From CAZMXI01 sp964570205 (GTDB lineage: Bacteria; Planctomycetota; Phycisphaerae; Tepidisphaerales; Tepidisphaeraceae), in the NCBI GenBank assembly GCA_964570205.1, contig CAZMXI010000005.1, positions 1-63,640 on the forward strand: a stretch of 63,640 nt of DNA. The letters are read 5' to 3'. A model generated the notes under the pieces. The model saw only the letters and a program-made list of their open reading frames with translations, ran no database searches and was not told the DNA's origin. The position numbers and the translations under genes are program-made. Below are positions 17,331 through 26,249 of this stretch, piece after piece. The stretch's first letter is position 1. Each line of letters opens with the position of its first letter.

Positions 17331-17753
17331 ATGGATTTCTCCCTCACCCACCGCGTTGAATTCAGCGAAACGGACGCCGCCGGCTTCGCCCATTTCTCCA
17401 ACTTCTTCCGGTGGATGGAGAAGGTCGAACACGCTTGGTTCCGATCGCTGGGGTTGAGCGTCGCCATGAGGATTGACGGCGCGGAAATCGGCTGGCCGCG
17501 GGTGTCGGCCGGATGCGACTACCAGTCGCCGGTGCGCTTTGAGGATGAAATCGACCTGCAACTGCGCATCAAAAGAATCGGCAACACATCTCTGAGCCAC
17601 GAGGTGCGGTTCTTCTGCCATGGCCGGCAGGTGGCCATCGGCACAATGACAACCGTTTGCTGCGCGATTGGACCCGATGGCGCCAGAGCCATCAAGATCC
17701 CCCCCGCCATCAGGCAGGCGCTTTCGCGCGAGCCCACCGCCACAGCAGGATAA
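17331..17753 (+). CDS. 4HBT-type acyl-CoA thioesterase
   Basis: Hotdog-fold thioesterase of the 4-hydroxybenzoyl-CoA thioesterase family, 140 residues. The signature ETDAAGFAHFSNFFRW (residues 10-25) carries the catalytic aspartate, and YQSPVRFEDEIDLQLRI follows as in YbgC/4HBT proteins. It is the last gene of the operon, 11 bp after the halogenase-like gene. It would release an acid from an aryl-CoA made by the PaaK-type ligase. Its last 44 bp overlap the 3' end of lgt on the opposite strand. Confidence 0.85.
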   Translation: MDFSLTHRVEFSETDAAGFAHFSNFFRWMEKVEHAWFRSLGLSVAMRIDGAEIGWPRVSAGCDYQSPVRFEDEIDLQLRIKRIGNTSLSHEVRFFCHGRQVAIGTMTTVCCAIGPDGARAIKIPPAIRQALSREPTATAG

Positions 17754-18516
17754 GCCCCGCCACCACGAGCAGAGCACTGAGCAACTGCCCCATTGTCAGC
17801 CACCCCATCGCGATGAACCCAAGCTGGCTGTCCGGCTCGCGCGTGAACTCAACGGCAAACCGAACGACGCCGTAGCCCATTAGGAACACCGGCGACAGCA
17901 GCCCATCCAGCTTGCGATTCCACCACAGCGCCAGCAGCAGCAACCCCAGCAGGATCGGCCCCTCCAGCGCCGCCTCATAAAGCTGCGATGGATGCCGGGC
18001 CGCCGTCTCGCCATGATAAACAACCGCCCACGGCACGTCGGTCGGCCGCCCCACCAGTTCGGCATTGATGAAATTCGCGATCCGGCCCAGGAACAGGCCG
18101 ATCGGCGTGACCACGGCCATTGCGTCCGCCACGTTCCAGAACGGGATGTTCCGGTTCCGCGCATAGAGCAGCATTGCAACCGTGACGCCAATCAGTCCGC
18201 CGTGGAAACTCATGCCCCCCAGCCAGATGGCAATCGGCGCATACCACGGTTCCGGGCCGCTGGCGCGGTGGTAGAACATCCACCAGCCGAGCCGGCCGCC
18301 AATAATAACCCCCAGTGCCAGCCACCCCACCAGGTCAACAAGTTCCTCCGACTTCATCCGCAACAGCCCCCTGCGCATCATGAACTTCAGCCCCGCGTAG
18401 CCCAGCACAAACGCCGCGATGTACGCAACCCCATACCAGCGGATCGTGATGAACCGCCAATGGAAGATGTCCGGGTTGAACTCCGGAAGCTGGATGACGC
18501 CAATCGTCGATAGCAT
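17710..18516 (-). CDS. lgt: Prolipoprotein diacylglyceryl transferase
   Basis: Inner-membrane enzyme that moves diacylglycerol from phosphatidylglycerol to the lipobox cysteine of prolipoproteins. The 268 residues show several membrane helices, the conserved GMSFHGGLIG segment and the Lgt signature GRIANFINAELVGRPTD. The C-terminus (WLTMGQLLSALLVVAGL) matches the family. The stop lies inside the convergent thioesterase gene, a 44-bp overlap of coding sequence. Upstream, 51 bp separate it from aguA. Confidence 0.95.
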   Translation of the reverse strand: MLSTIGVIQLPEFNPDIFHWRFITIRWYGVAYIAAFVLGYAGLKFMMRRGLLRMKSEELVDLVGWLALGVIIGGRLGWWMFYHRASGPEPWYAPIAIWLGGMSFHGGLIGVTVAMLLYARNRNIPFWNVADAMAVVTPIGLFLGRIANFINAELVGRPTDVPWAVVYHGETAARHPSQLYEAALEGPILLGLLLLALWWNRKLDGLLSPVFLMGYGVVRFAVEFTREPDSQLGFIAMGWLTMGQLLSALLVVAGLILLWRWARAKAPA

Positions 18517-18567
18517 GTTTGCACAAGCAAATAAACCGCGTGCGAGGGCTTCAGCCTGCCCAGTATC

Positions 18568-19647
18568 TCACCACTTCGGCTGCTGCTGCGTCAGGCAGTG
18601 GATCGCGCCCAGGCCCCAGATCAGGTCTGTGCAGTCGATCCCGATCACCCGACGATCAGGCACGGCGTTCTGAAGGATATCCAAAGCGAGCCTGTCATTC
18701 TTCCGCTTGCCGTAAACCGGCACCAGCAGCGCCTCGTTGATGAAGTAGAAATTGGCGTATGTCGCCGGAAGCCGCTGTCCACCGAACTCGATCACGCCCG
18801 GCATGGGCATCTCGATGATGTTGAACGGCCGCCCATCCTGATCCCGCGCCAGTTTCAGCCGGCGGAGGTTATCCTGCAATGGCTTGTGGTTCTCATCCTG
18901 CGGATCTTCCTCGACGGCAGTGACGATCGTTGTCGGGTCCACGAAACGGGAGATGTCATCCACGTGTCCGTCGGTGTCATCGCCTGCGATCCCGTCGCCC
19001 AACCAGACCACGTGTCTCTGGCCATAGTAGTCCTTCAGGTACCGCTCGATCTTCTTCTTCGAGAGCCCGGGGTTGCGGTTCCTGTTCAAGAGGCACGACT
19101 CGGTGGTCAGCACCGTTCCCGCGCCGTTGAAGTCGACCGACCCGCCCTCCATGATGATCCCTGGGTGGAACAGCGGCAGCCCCATTTCCTCCGCCACGCG
19201 CGTTGGCACATGGTCATCCTCGTCGTACGGCGGGTATTTGCCGCCCCACGCATTGAAGCCCCAGTCCACGATCGCCGCCTCCCCCTTGCCGTTGCGCTTC
19301 CGCCGGATGACGAACGCCGGCCCGTGGTCCCGGCACCAGCTCTCGTTCGTCGGGATCTGATGAAAGAAGACGTTGTCCAGCGGGCAGCGAAAACCCGTCA
19401 ACTGCTCGCGCACGATGTGCTCATAATTGGCGTTCGGCACATTGATGCGCACTTGCTCGCGCGGAACGATCTCCCGGATGATCCGGGCCATCATCGCCGG
19501 AATCGGGTGATAGCGGTCCGGAAACGAGATACCCTCGGGCCTCGGCCAACTGAACCACGTCGCGCTGTGCGCGTGCCACTCCGGTGGGAAAGCGTATCCC
19601 AGAGAGGCCGGATTGCTCTTAAGCGCCTTCACCATCGCCTGCCGCAT
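18568..19647 (-). CDS. aguA: Agmatine deiminase
   Basis: Hydrolyses agmatine to N-carbamoylputrescine and ammonia, the first step of the AguA/AguB route to putrescine. It belongs to the PPADI family: WSWPRPEG-type N-terminus, NESWCRDHGP, EGGSVDFNG, GDDTDGHVDD and the catalytic cysteine in GLGAIHCLTQQ at the C-terminus, about 359 residues. I chose the ATG at 19645-19647; a GTG at 19692 coincides with the aguB stop, and the ATG at 19635 has better spacing to a GGAGG. It directly follows aguB, which acts next in the pathway. Confidence 0.93.
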   Translation of the reverse strand: MRQAMVKALKSNPASLGYAFPPEWHAHSATWFSWPRPEGISFPDRYHPIPAMMARIIREIVPREQVRINVPNANYEHIVREQLTGFRCPLDNVFFHQIPTNESWCRDHGPAFVIRRKRNGKGEAAIVDWGFNAWGGKYPPYDEDDHVPTRVAEEMGLPLFHPGIIMEGGSVDFNGAGTVLTTESCLLNRNRNPGLSKKKIERYLKDYYGQRHVVWLGDGIAGDDTDGHVDDISRFVDPTTIVTAVEEDPQDENHKPLQDNLRRLKLARDQDGRPFNIIEMPMPGVIEFGGQRLPATYANFYFINEALLVPVYGKRKNDRLALDILQNAVPDRRVIGIDCTDLIWGLGAIHCLTQQQPKW

Positions 19648-19691
19648 CCTCCAATGCTCGCTGCGGGCATCCGTGCCCGCATGCCGTGACA

Positions 19692-20642
19692 CTACTCTGC
19701 ATCCACGAAGCGCCGGGTCAAGTCGTCATACGCATCGATCCGCCGGTCGCGCAAAAACGGCCAGTGCGTGCGGCTGAACTCCACACGCTCCAGATCGCAT
19801 TCGACCACCATCACCTGCTCGCGATCGGCGCTGGCCCGTTCAATCACCTGCCCGTCCGGCCCGGCGACGAAAGACCGGCCCCAGAACTCAATGCCATCCG
19901 CGTCGACCGGTTCGCCATCCTCTCCCGCGATCTTCTCCAGCCCCACCCGGTTCGCCGCGCACACGTAGCATCCGTTGGCCACCGCGTGCGACCGCTGCAC
20001 CAGCTCCCAAGCATCGTGCTGCGCTTCGCCGTAGCAATTCTTCTCCCGGGCGTGCCACCCGATCGCCGTCGGATAGAACAGGATCTGTGCCCCCTGCAGC
20101 GCTGTCAGCCGGGCCCCCTCCGGAAACCACTGGTCCCAGCACACCAGCACGCCGATCGTCGCGTGCGCCGTCTTCCACGCCCGGAATCCGGTGTCGCCCG
20201 GCGCGAAATAGAACTTCTCGTAATAGAGCGGGTCGTCGGGAATGTGCATCTTCCGGTAGAGACCCAGGATCGATCCATCCGCATCGATCACGGCCGCGGT
20301 GTTGTGATATAGCCCGGCAGCGCGCTTCTCGAACACCGATGCGATGATCACCACCCGGTGCTTCCGGGCAACTTTCGCCGCAGCATCGGTGGTCGGCCCT
20401 GGAATGGGCTCCGCCAGCTTGAAGAAACGGTGATCCTCGGTCTGACAGAAATACTGGGACCGAAACAGTTCCTGCGTGCACAGAATCTGCGCGCCCTGCC
20501 GCGCGGCGTGATCCAGCAGAAGAAGCTGCTTGGTCAGGTTCGCTTTCGGGTCAGGCGAGCAGTTCATCTGCGTCAGCCCGATGCGCAGCAGATTCCGCGA
20601 TTCGGCCATGGTTCCGGGTTGATTGCGTGGTTTCTTCATCAC
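19692..20642 (-). CDS. aguB: N-carbamoylputrescine amidohydrolase
   Basis: Nitrilase-superfamily enzyme that cleaves N-carbamoylputrescine to putrescine, CO2 and ammonia. The Glu-Lys-Cys triad is visible in TQELFRSQYFC, YRKMHIPDDP and VCWDQWFPE; TAIGWHAREK and QRSHAVANG are typical of the AguB subgroup. It has 316 residues from the first ATG; MAESRN, 11 codons later, is an alternative start. It lies directly upstream of aguA, so the pair forms a polyamine operon. Confidence 0.93.
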   Translation of the reverse strand: MMKKPRNQPGTMAESRNLLRIGLTQMNCSPDPKANLTKQLLLLDHAARQGAQILCTQELFRSQYFCQTEDHRFFKLAEPIPGPTTDAAAKVARKHRVVIIASVFEKRAAGLYHNTAAVIDADGSILGLYRKMHIPDDPLYYEKFYFAPGDTGFRAWKTAHATIGVLVCWDQWFPEGARLTALQGAQILFYPTAIGWHAREKNCYGEAQHDAWELVQRSHAVANGCYVCAANRVGLEKIAGEDGEPVDADGIEFWGRSFVAGPDGQVIERASADREQVMVVECDLERVEFSRTHWPFLRDRRIDAYDDLTRRFVDAE

Positions 20643-20750
20643 CCGTCAAAACGCCTTTCCGGCCGCGAGAATCGTCACGAACCGTTCGTAATATAGCAGA
20701 GACATCGCACGCTGCGGAATCACCGTCGCCCGGCTCCCTGCCCGCACCCA

Positions 20751-21698
20751 TCATCTCATCCGCACGCCCGCGCCGGAGACGGGCGCGGGGTTCACCGCCA
20801 ACAGGAATCGCTCGACGTTGTCCGCCATGTTCCCCAGGCCGGACTTGGACCGGTAATCCACCTCCGCCAGCAATTCCACAAGCTGGCCCAGGCGATGCCG
20901 GCCAATCGCTTCGACCGTCCTCTTGAACTGAGGCAGCCGGTCCTTGTACTTCCAGGCGTTCTTGAAACCTTGTGGGTTTCCCGCCATCGCCTGCGCATCC
21001 TCCAGCCACATCATCAGCCAGGTCACCGCCCGGTATTCCGTGGATGGATCAAGTTGAACGAGTTGCCGCCAACGCTTCACCGCGTCGGCCACGCGCCCCG
21101 CGGCAACTTCGTTGGTCATGTCCCACATTTCCTGCTCACGTTGGAACGCCACGCTGGAGCGGATCAACGCCGCATCCGCCGCTCCGGTTTGGCTTTGCAG
21201 CGCCAACTTTGCCAGTTCGTTGTCCAGCCGGCCAAGGTCCTTGCCCACCAACTCCTCCAGCAATCCCGCCTCTTCGGCCCCCAGCCGCAGCTTGTGGATG
21301 TTCTTGGCCTGCGCGATGATCCACGGCCGCAGCGCCTTGGGGGCCTCGCATTCATGAATCTGCCCGTTTGCCGCGATCAGCTTGTATATCCGCTGCACCT
21401 TGGGCAGGGACGCCAACCTCAGAATCAGCGTCGAGTCCGGCGCTGGACGGCTCACATACTGCTCCAACTGCTGGCGAAACCGGCTGACAAAGTCATCCGC
21501 CTCCCGCACGATGACCACCTTGCTGCTGCTGAACATCGCGAAGCTGCGAAGTTCATCCAGCACGTCGGCCAACTCAGCCGTTTCACCGTCGAACGTGATG
21601 CGTTGCGCATCGACGCCGGCCGCGCGCATGATGTCGCGCATAACCTGGAGTTGGAGGAACAGATCGGCCCCGACAAGGGCATGAACGGGCTTGGGCAT
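20751..21698 (-). CDS. holA: DNA polymerase III subunit delta
   Basis: Clamp-loader delta subunit, which opens the sliding clamp. The 315-residue protein has the family layout: N-terminal fold beginning PVHALVGADLFL, the central segment FSSSKVVIVREADDF, and the middle and C-terminal domains including LGRLDNELAKLAL and GKDLG. Sequence is poorly conserved in this family, but these blocks are diagnostic. On the minus strand a TTGACT/TAGAAC pair with 17-bp spacing ends six bases before the ATG, so the mRNA may have almost no leader. That prediction is weak. Confidence 0.88.
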   Translation of the reverse strand: MPKPVHALVGADLFLQLQVMRDIMRAAGVDAQRITFDGETAELADVLDELRSFAMFSSSKVVIVREADDFVSRFRQQLEQYVSRPAPDSTLILRLASLPKVQRIYKLIAANGQIHECEAPKALRPWIIAQAKNIHKLRLGAEEAGLLEELVGKDLGRLDNELAKLALQSQTGAADAALIRSSVAFQREQEMWDMTNEVAAGRVADAVKRWRQLVQLDPSTEYRAVTWLMMWLEDAQAMAGNPQGFKNAWKYKDRLPQFKRTVEAIGRHRLGQLVELLAEVDYRSKSGLGNMADNVERFLLAVNPAPVSGAGVRMR

Positions 21699-21844
21699 GG
21701 GGGGGTTCTACGCCTCCGGGACCGCAGAGTCAACAAAACGCCATGGCTGAGCTTTTTTCCGTCATGCAATCGGTTATGCTTCCCGCCAGCGCGAGCGTGG
21801 CTTCAAGGAGGACCATCGCTCCGGGGCTTGGGCAAGGGAGAGCT

Positions 21845-22594
21845 ATGTCGAATCCTTATGCGTCGTTCTGCCAGGATTTCTACATCAATCTGCGGCTCAA
21901 CACCCAGTTGAACCTGCCTCACAATCGGGAGACCGTTCTGCACTTCTTTGAGCGTGTGCAGAAGGAGTGTCCGACGATGACGCAGTTCCGCCGTCATGAC
22001 AGCGGTGACTTCAATCTGGAGGAAGACCGCCGCTCCGGAAGCTATCGCTGGGTTCGGCTGGAAAGCCGCCGGCTTGTGGCCGGCTACGTCAATCCCCCCA
22101 CCATCGAAGACGCCCTGGCCCTCCACCGCTTCCTCCTGCAACTCGCCCCGTATCACCTGGGCATCAGCGTGCTTGAAATCGAGCACCTCGAAGTCCTCTT
22201 CGGCTTCGACCTCAGCTATCGCGGCAATCACGATGACGTCGTCGTCGAGAGCCTCCTGACCGATTCGCCCCTGGCGTGCCTTCTGGATGAGGAAGGCGCG
22301 CGCCCCGTCGATGTGCAGCCCAGCATCGCTGTCGCCCTTACCGACGACTGCCGGCTCCAGGCCCGCGTCGAGGTCCTCACCCGCACCGACAACTACCAGG
22401 TCCGCACCGGAGACTACAGCGAGGATGAGATCAGCGTCTACCTCACCGTCCGCCGTTACTGGGGAGATCGGCCCAAAGAACCGCTGGAGCAGGTCTTTGC
22501 CGACCTGTTTGACAGGGCCGACAGCCTCAGTTCGCAGCGGATCGTGCCCAAGATCCTGCGCCCGATTTCGTCGGCCATCGCGTCGCGCTCCTGA
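21845..22594 (+). CDS. Conserved-looking hypothetical protein
   Basis: Protein of 249 residues, acidic and without signal peptide or membrane segments, so probably cytoplasmic. It begins MSNPYASFCQDFYINLRLNTQ and contains regularly alternating strand and helix patterns (RWVRLESRRLVAGYVNPP, HLGISVLEIEHLEVLFGFDL). I do not recognise a characterised family. I chose the ATG at 21845 because the 34 open codons upstream are not protein-like and a GGGAGAG precedes it. The small gene at 22607 follows after 12 bp. Confidence 0.65.
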   Translation: MSNPYASFCQDFYINLRLNTQLNLPHNRETVLHFFERVQKECPTMTQFRRHDSGDFNLEEDRRSGSYRWVRLESRRLVAGYVNPPTIEDALALHRFLLQLAPYHLGISVLEIEHLEVLFGFDLSYRGNHDDVVVESLLTDSPLACLLDEEGARPVDVQPSIAVALTDDCRLQARVEVLTRTDNYQVRTGDYSEDEISVYLTVRRYWGDRPKEPLEQVFADLFDRADSLSSQRIVPKILRPISSAIASRS

Positions 22595-22606
22595 CCACAT
22601 GACGCC

Positions 22607-22843
22607 ATGAGCACCAAGGACCAACACCCGCTGCTGTTCGAGGCCAGGGCACACGCTGTAACCCTAATCGAGGATATGCTGTCGTGGCAGGTCGATCTGG
22701 CGGAATCGGCGCGTGAGATTGCCCCGGATCAGGTTCAGGCAGGCCGCACTGAATTGCAGGCGGCGGTTGACGCCGCCCGCCGGCTCGTGCAAAGTATCGA
22801 CTCGGCCACAGACGCCCGGAACCCGAACAACAGCCATGACTGA
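22607..22843 (+). CDS. Small hypothetical protein
   Basis: 78-residue predicted cytoplasmic protein, mostly helical and acidic (EARAHAVTLIEDMLSWQVDL, ARRLVQSIDSA). No family recognised. It lies 12 bp after the preceding gene and overlaps the next by 8 bp, which supports it as a real coupled gene. Confidence 0.5.
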   Translation: MSTKDQHPLLFEARAHAVTLIEDMLSWQVDLAESAREIAPDQVQAGRTELQAAVDAARRLVQSIDSATDARNPNNSHD

Positions 22844-23462
22844 AGAAAACACCTCGCCCCAGACGCCGCCCCAGCCGACCACCACCCCGCCGGCCGATAT
22901 CGTCGCCCGGCCCGGACGGTATTACCGCAATGCGCGGTATATCATCTTTCTCCTCATCGTCGGTTCCGGCGCGTGGTTCCTGTACGACGGCTTTGTGAAA
23001 TGGCCGAAACAGAACGCGGACGCCTTGGCCAGGGAACTGAAGTTGACGCCGGAAGAAGTCGGCCGGATGAGTGCGAATGATGTGCTCAAAATGGCCACAG
23101 AACGCGGTGTGAAACTGCCCCATCCCGGCCATGATGTCCCCTGGAATCGCCGTCTCGGCATCGCCCTGCCTCCCCTGGGGATATGGTTCCTCGTCGTCAT
23201 CCTCCGCAAGTCCCGGGGCCAGCTTCGCCTCGCCGAAGACACCCTCCACATCCCCGGCCACCCCCCCATTCCGCTGGACGCCATCCGCAAGATCGACAAG
23301 CGCAAATGGGAACGCAAGGGCATCGCCATCATCGCCTACGAACTGACCGACGGCGCATCAGGCCAATTCAAGCTCGATGACTTCGTCTACGACCGAACCC
23401 CCACCGACGCCATCTTCGCCCGCATCGAATCCCACGCCAAAGCCCTGACCGGCGAGGCTTAG
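22836..23462 (+). CDS. Membrane protein of unknown function
   Basis: 208-residue protein. A Pro/Thr-rich cytoplasmic N-terminus (about 25 residues) is followed by a transmembrane helix (YIIFLLIVGSGAWFLY), a hydrophilic stretch, a second helix (IALPPLGIWFLVVIL) and a C-terminal beta-rich domain (QLRLAEDTLHIPGHPPIPLDAI) that resembles a bacterial PH-like fold. The ATG at 22836 overlaps the previous stop region by 8 bp. Convergent with the Gfo/Idh gene at 23557. Function unknown. Confidence 0.6.
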   Translation: MTEENTSPQTPPQPTTTPPADIVARPGRYYRNARYIIFLLIVGSGAWFLYDGFVKWPKQNADALARELKLTPEEVGRMSANDVLKMATERGVKLPHPGHDVPWNRRLGIALPPLGIWFLVVILRKSRGQLRLAEDTLHIPGHPPIPLDAIRKIDKRKWERKGIAIIAYELTDGASGQFKLDDFVYDRTPTDAIFARIESHAKALTGEA

Positions 23463-23556
23463 CGGCGCCATTCATCCGGGCAGACCCGTCTGACTGCGGC
23501 TCACCAGCGCCAGCGCCCCCCCCCCGGTTGGCGCGCTCAGACATGCAACCCCGTAT

Positions 23557-24756
23557 TCACCCTTTCCAATCCGGCCCGTTCGCCGGCAGATCCAGCTTGG
23601 CATCGAGCTTCCTGTTGGCCTTGATCATCTCATCCCAGGTCACCATCCGCCCCTCATAGGCCGCCGTTCGTCCGAGAATGGCCGTCAGCGTGCTGTTGGC
23701 GCTTTCTTCGGCGTTGTTGAGAGTCTTGCCATCCAGCAGCGCCTGCCGGAAGTTCTTGATGTTGGCCACGGCCCCTTCAGTGTAGATGTTCCCCGTGCTG
23801 CCGCCGCGATATCCACCTGAACGGCAGTGAATCCACACCTCGCCGCCGTAGTGCGTGTCCAACGTGCCGTTTGTGCCAAATACCCGGCAGCACAGGTCAT
23901 CGTACCGGCTGGTGTATTGAGCCGAACTGAAGTCCATCAGTACGTCGTCCGGATACCAGTAGTGAACCATGAAGTGGTCCCAGCAGTCCCCCACATCCAC
24001 ACGGCACTTGCGCCCGCCGGTGCCCTGAGCCTTCACCGGATGCCCCTGGAGCATCCAGTTTGCCACATCCAGCACGTGAACGTTCTGCTCGACGATGATG
24101 TCGCCTGACAGCGCGATGTCGAAAACCCAGTTCTTCAGCCGCGCCATGGGCGAATTGCCCTCGGCCTGCTTGCCCAGCCGGCTGGCGATGTAATACACCT
24201 GCCCCGATATCGGCTTGCCCATCAGGCCCTCGTGCACCCGCTTGGCGGCTTCCAAGTAGAACTCATTCACACGAGTCTGAAAATCGACCAGACAACACAG
24301 CTTGTTCGCCTTCTGCGCCGCCTCGACGATCGCCAGGCAGCCCGGCACATCCACCGCGATGGGCTTGGCCAGGTACACGTGCTTCCCGGCCTCCAGCGCC
24401 GCCACCGCTTGCTCGGGGTGGAAATACGGCGGGCTTTCCACAGCGACGGCATCCAGTTTCGAGCCAACCAACTGCTTGTAACCTTCCAGTCCAAAGTAGC
24501 GCCGATCGGCGGCGACCTGAAGCTGGTCGCCCGCAGCATTGCAGCGGTCCTTGAAGTAGTCGTAAACCGCCGTGACCTTGTACCCGTTCTGGGTGAAGTG
24601 GTTGGCGATCCAACGCCCGCGCCCGCCGCAGCCGATCAGGCCAATCTCGATCTGCGAGTTGGCCGACGCTGAACGAACGGCCGAAGGCTGAACGATGCTC
24701 ACGCCGACCGCCGCCGTGGCGGCAAGAAACTCACGTCTGCCGATGTGCTGCGACAT
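23557..24756 (-). CDS. Tat-exported Gfo/Idh/MocA oxidoreductase
   Basis: NAD(P)-dependent oxidoreductase, probably acting on a sugar or sugar acid, predicted to be exported folded by the Tat pathway. The 399 residues start with a Tat signal (GRREFLAATAAVG) and then the Rossmann motif GLIGCGGRGR. LAKPIAVD carries the conserved lysine of EKP-type motifs, here LAKP, and a C-terminal alpha/beta domain follows (GDCWDHFMVHYWYPDD). I chose the ATG at 24754-24756, preceded by AAAGGA. The divergent FGGY kinase gene starts 168 bp away, suggesting linked sugar metabolism. A second relative lies at 26801. Confidence 0.85.
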   Translation of the reverse strand: MSQHIGRREFLAATAAVGVSIVQPSAVRSASANSQIEIGLIGCGGRGRWIANHFTQNGYKVTAVYDYFKDRCNAAGDQLQVAADRRYFGLEGYKQLVGSKLDAVAVESPPYFHPEQAVAALEAGKHVYLAKPIAVDVPGCLAIVEAAQKANKLCCLVDFQTRVNEFYLEAAKRVHEGLMGKPISGQVYYIASRLGKQAEGNSPMARLKNWVFDIALSGDIIVEQNVHVLDVANWMLQGHPVKAQGTGGRKCRVDVGDCWDHFMVHYWYPDDVLMDFSSAQYTSRYDDLCCRVFGTNGTLDTHYGGEVWIHCRSGGYRGGSTGNIYTEGAVANIKNFRQALLDGKTLNNAEESANSTLTAILGRTAAYEGRMVTWDEMIKANRKLDAKLDLPANGPDWKG

Positions 24757-24924
24757 GCCTGGTCCTTTCTTGAGAATAGGATGTCCCGCAAGATACCGGC
24801 GCATCACGCCGCTTTCCAGATGAAACTACCGCCGGACCGCCCTCGGGGTTGCCGGCCGCCCCTCAACATGTCATGCTTACGCCCGTTATCCGGCAACCGG
24901 CCTTCGCAAACCAACAACACCCTC

Positions 24925-26229
24925 ATGAACATCCTCGGCATCGATGCTGGCTCTTCCTCAGTTCGCGCGGCCATCCTGCGCGACGGCATGATCGCCTCGC
25001 CCGTCGCCCGAAGCGCATTTCCCACCCGCTACCATGCTGACCGGGCGGAAGTCGACGCCGCAGCAGTCCTCCGTGCCCTGGCCGACGCCCTCCGGCAACT
25101 CGGGGCGGCCGCCCGCAGGGCCGATGTCATCGCCCTGGCCAACATGGCGCCGTCGTGGATCGCCATGGACCGCCGCGGCAAAGCCCTGACCCCCATCATC
25201 ACCCACCAGGACCGCCGCAGCGTCGATGTCGCCCTTGAACTGGAGCATCGCGTCGGCAAATCGCGCCATCTGAAGCTCGCCGGCAACCGCCCCTTCCCCG
25301 GCGGCATCAGTTCCACAACATGGGCCTGGCATATCCGCCACGCGCCACAGGTCCTGCGCCGAGCCGACCTCGTCGGCCACCTCAGCACCTTCCTGCACCG
25401 CCATCTCACCGGCGCGCGGGTGACCGACCCCTCCAATGCCTCCTTTATGGGCGTCTACTCCACGCTCAAGCTCGCTGGTTGGAACCATGAGTTGTGTGCA
25501 GCGGTGGGCGCTTCGCCACATCTGCTCCCGGAGATCCATGACTCCAACCGCGTCATGGGCGGCGTCACCGCATCCGCGGCCGCCGATTTCCGCTTGATGG
25601 AAGGCGTGCCCGTGATGACGGGCTGCATGGATGGCAGCGCCGCCATGCTGCTGGCCGGGGCCCGTCCCGGGCAGATGTTCGATGTCAGCGGCTCGACCGA
25701 CGTGCTGGCCCTCTGTACCGACCGGCCGGTCCCTCACGAGCGCCTGCTGACGCGAGCCTTGGGCATCGGCCGACTTTGGATGAGCGTCAGCACCCTGGCC
25801 GCCGGCGGGACCGCCCTGATGTGGATAAAAGAGCAGCTTTTCGCGGATTACTCATTGCCACAGTTCTGGAAACTGGTCACCTCCCTGGCATCCCGGCCAA
25901 TCCGGACCAGCGTCCGCTTCGAGCCCTATCTGGCCGGCGACCGCATGAGCATCGAGCAGCGCCAGGCGGAATTCTCCGGCCTCACACTGTCCACCAAGCG
26001 CCAGGACATGCTCGCCGCCCTGATCGATGCCCTCGCCGTCGCCAGTGCCGCCCGCCTCCCCCTGCTCAGGCAAGGCGGCTCGCGCATCCGCCGCCGGGTG
26101 ATGATCTCCGGCGGCCTTCAACGAGCTCTCAGCCAAGTCCTCCACCGCGACTGGCCGGGCAAGTGGGCCTTTCGGCCAGAGGATGAAGCGACCCTGAGGG
26201 GCCTGGCCTTGATGACTCCAGCCACCTGA
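24925..26229 (+). CDS. FGGY-family carbohydrate kinase
   Basis: Sugar kinase of the FGGY (xylulokinase/glycerol kinase) family, 434 residues, slightly shorter than typical members near 500. The N-terminal phosphate loop GIDAGSSSVRAAI, the catalytic-aspartate region TGCMDGSAAMLLAG and the adenosine region MISGGLQRAL are visible. I chose the ATG at 24925; the upstream 60 open codons overlap the divergent gene's leader and look non-coding. The substrate cannot be named. It is convergent with a decayed gene at 26250-26673. Confidence 0.8.
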   Translation: MNILGIDAGSSSVRAAILRDGMIASPVARSAFPTRYHADRAEVDAAAVLRALADALRQLGAAARRADVIALANMAPSWIAMDRRGKALTPIITHQDRRSVDVALELEHRVGKSRHLKLAGNRPFPGGISSTTWAWHIRHAPQVLRRADLVGHLSTFLHRHLTGARVTDPSNASFMGVYSTLKLAGWNHELCAAVGASPHLLPEIHDSNRVMGGVTASAAADFRLMEGVPVMTGCMDGSAAMLLAGARPGQMFDVSGSTDVLALCTDRPVPHERLLTRALGIGRLWMSVSTLAAGGTALMWIKEQLFADYSLPQFWKLVTSLASRPIRTSVRFEPYLAGDRMSIEQRQAEFSGLTLSTKRQDMLAALIDALAVASAARLPLLRQGGSRIRRRVMISGGLQRALSQVLHRDWPGKWAFRPEDEATLRGLALMTPAT

Positions 26230-26249
26230 GTCCATTCCATCGGACGGAC

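Noticed and set aside
23516..23525. Run of ten C between convergent genes
   Set aside because: It is non-coding and flanked by a short inverted repeat; a sequencing artefact or weak terminator explains it.
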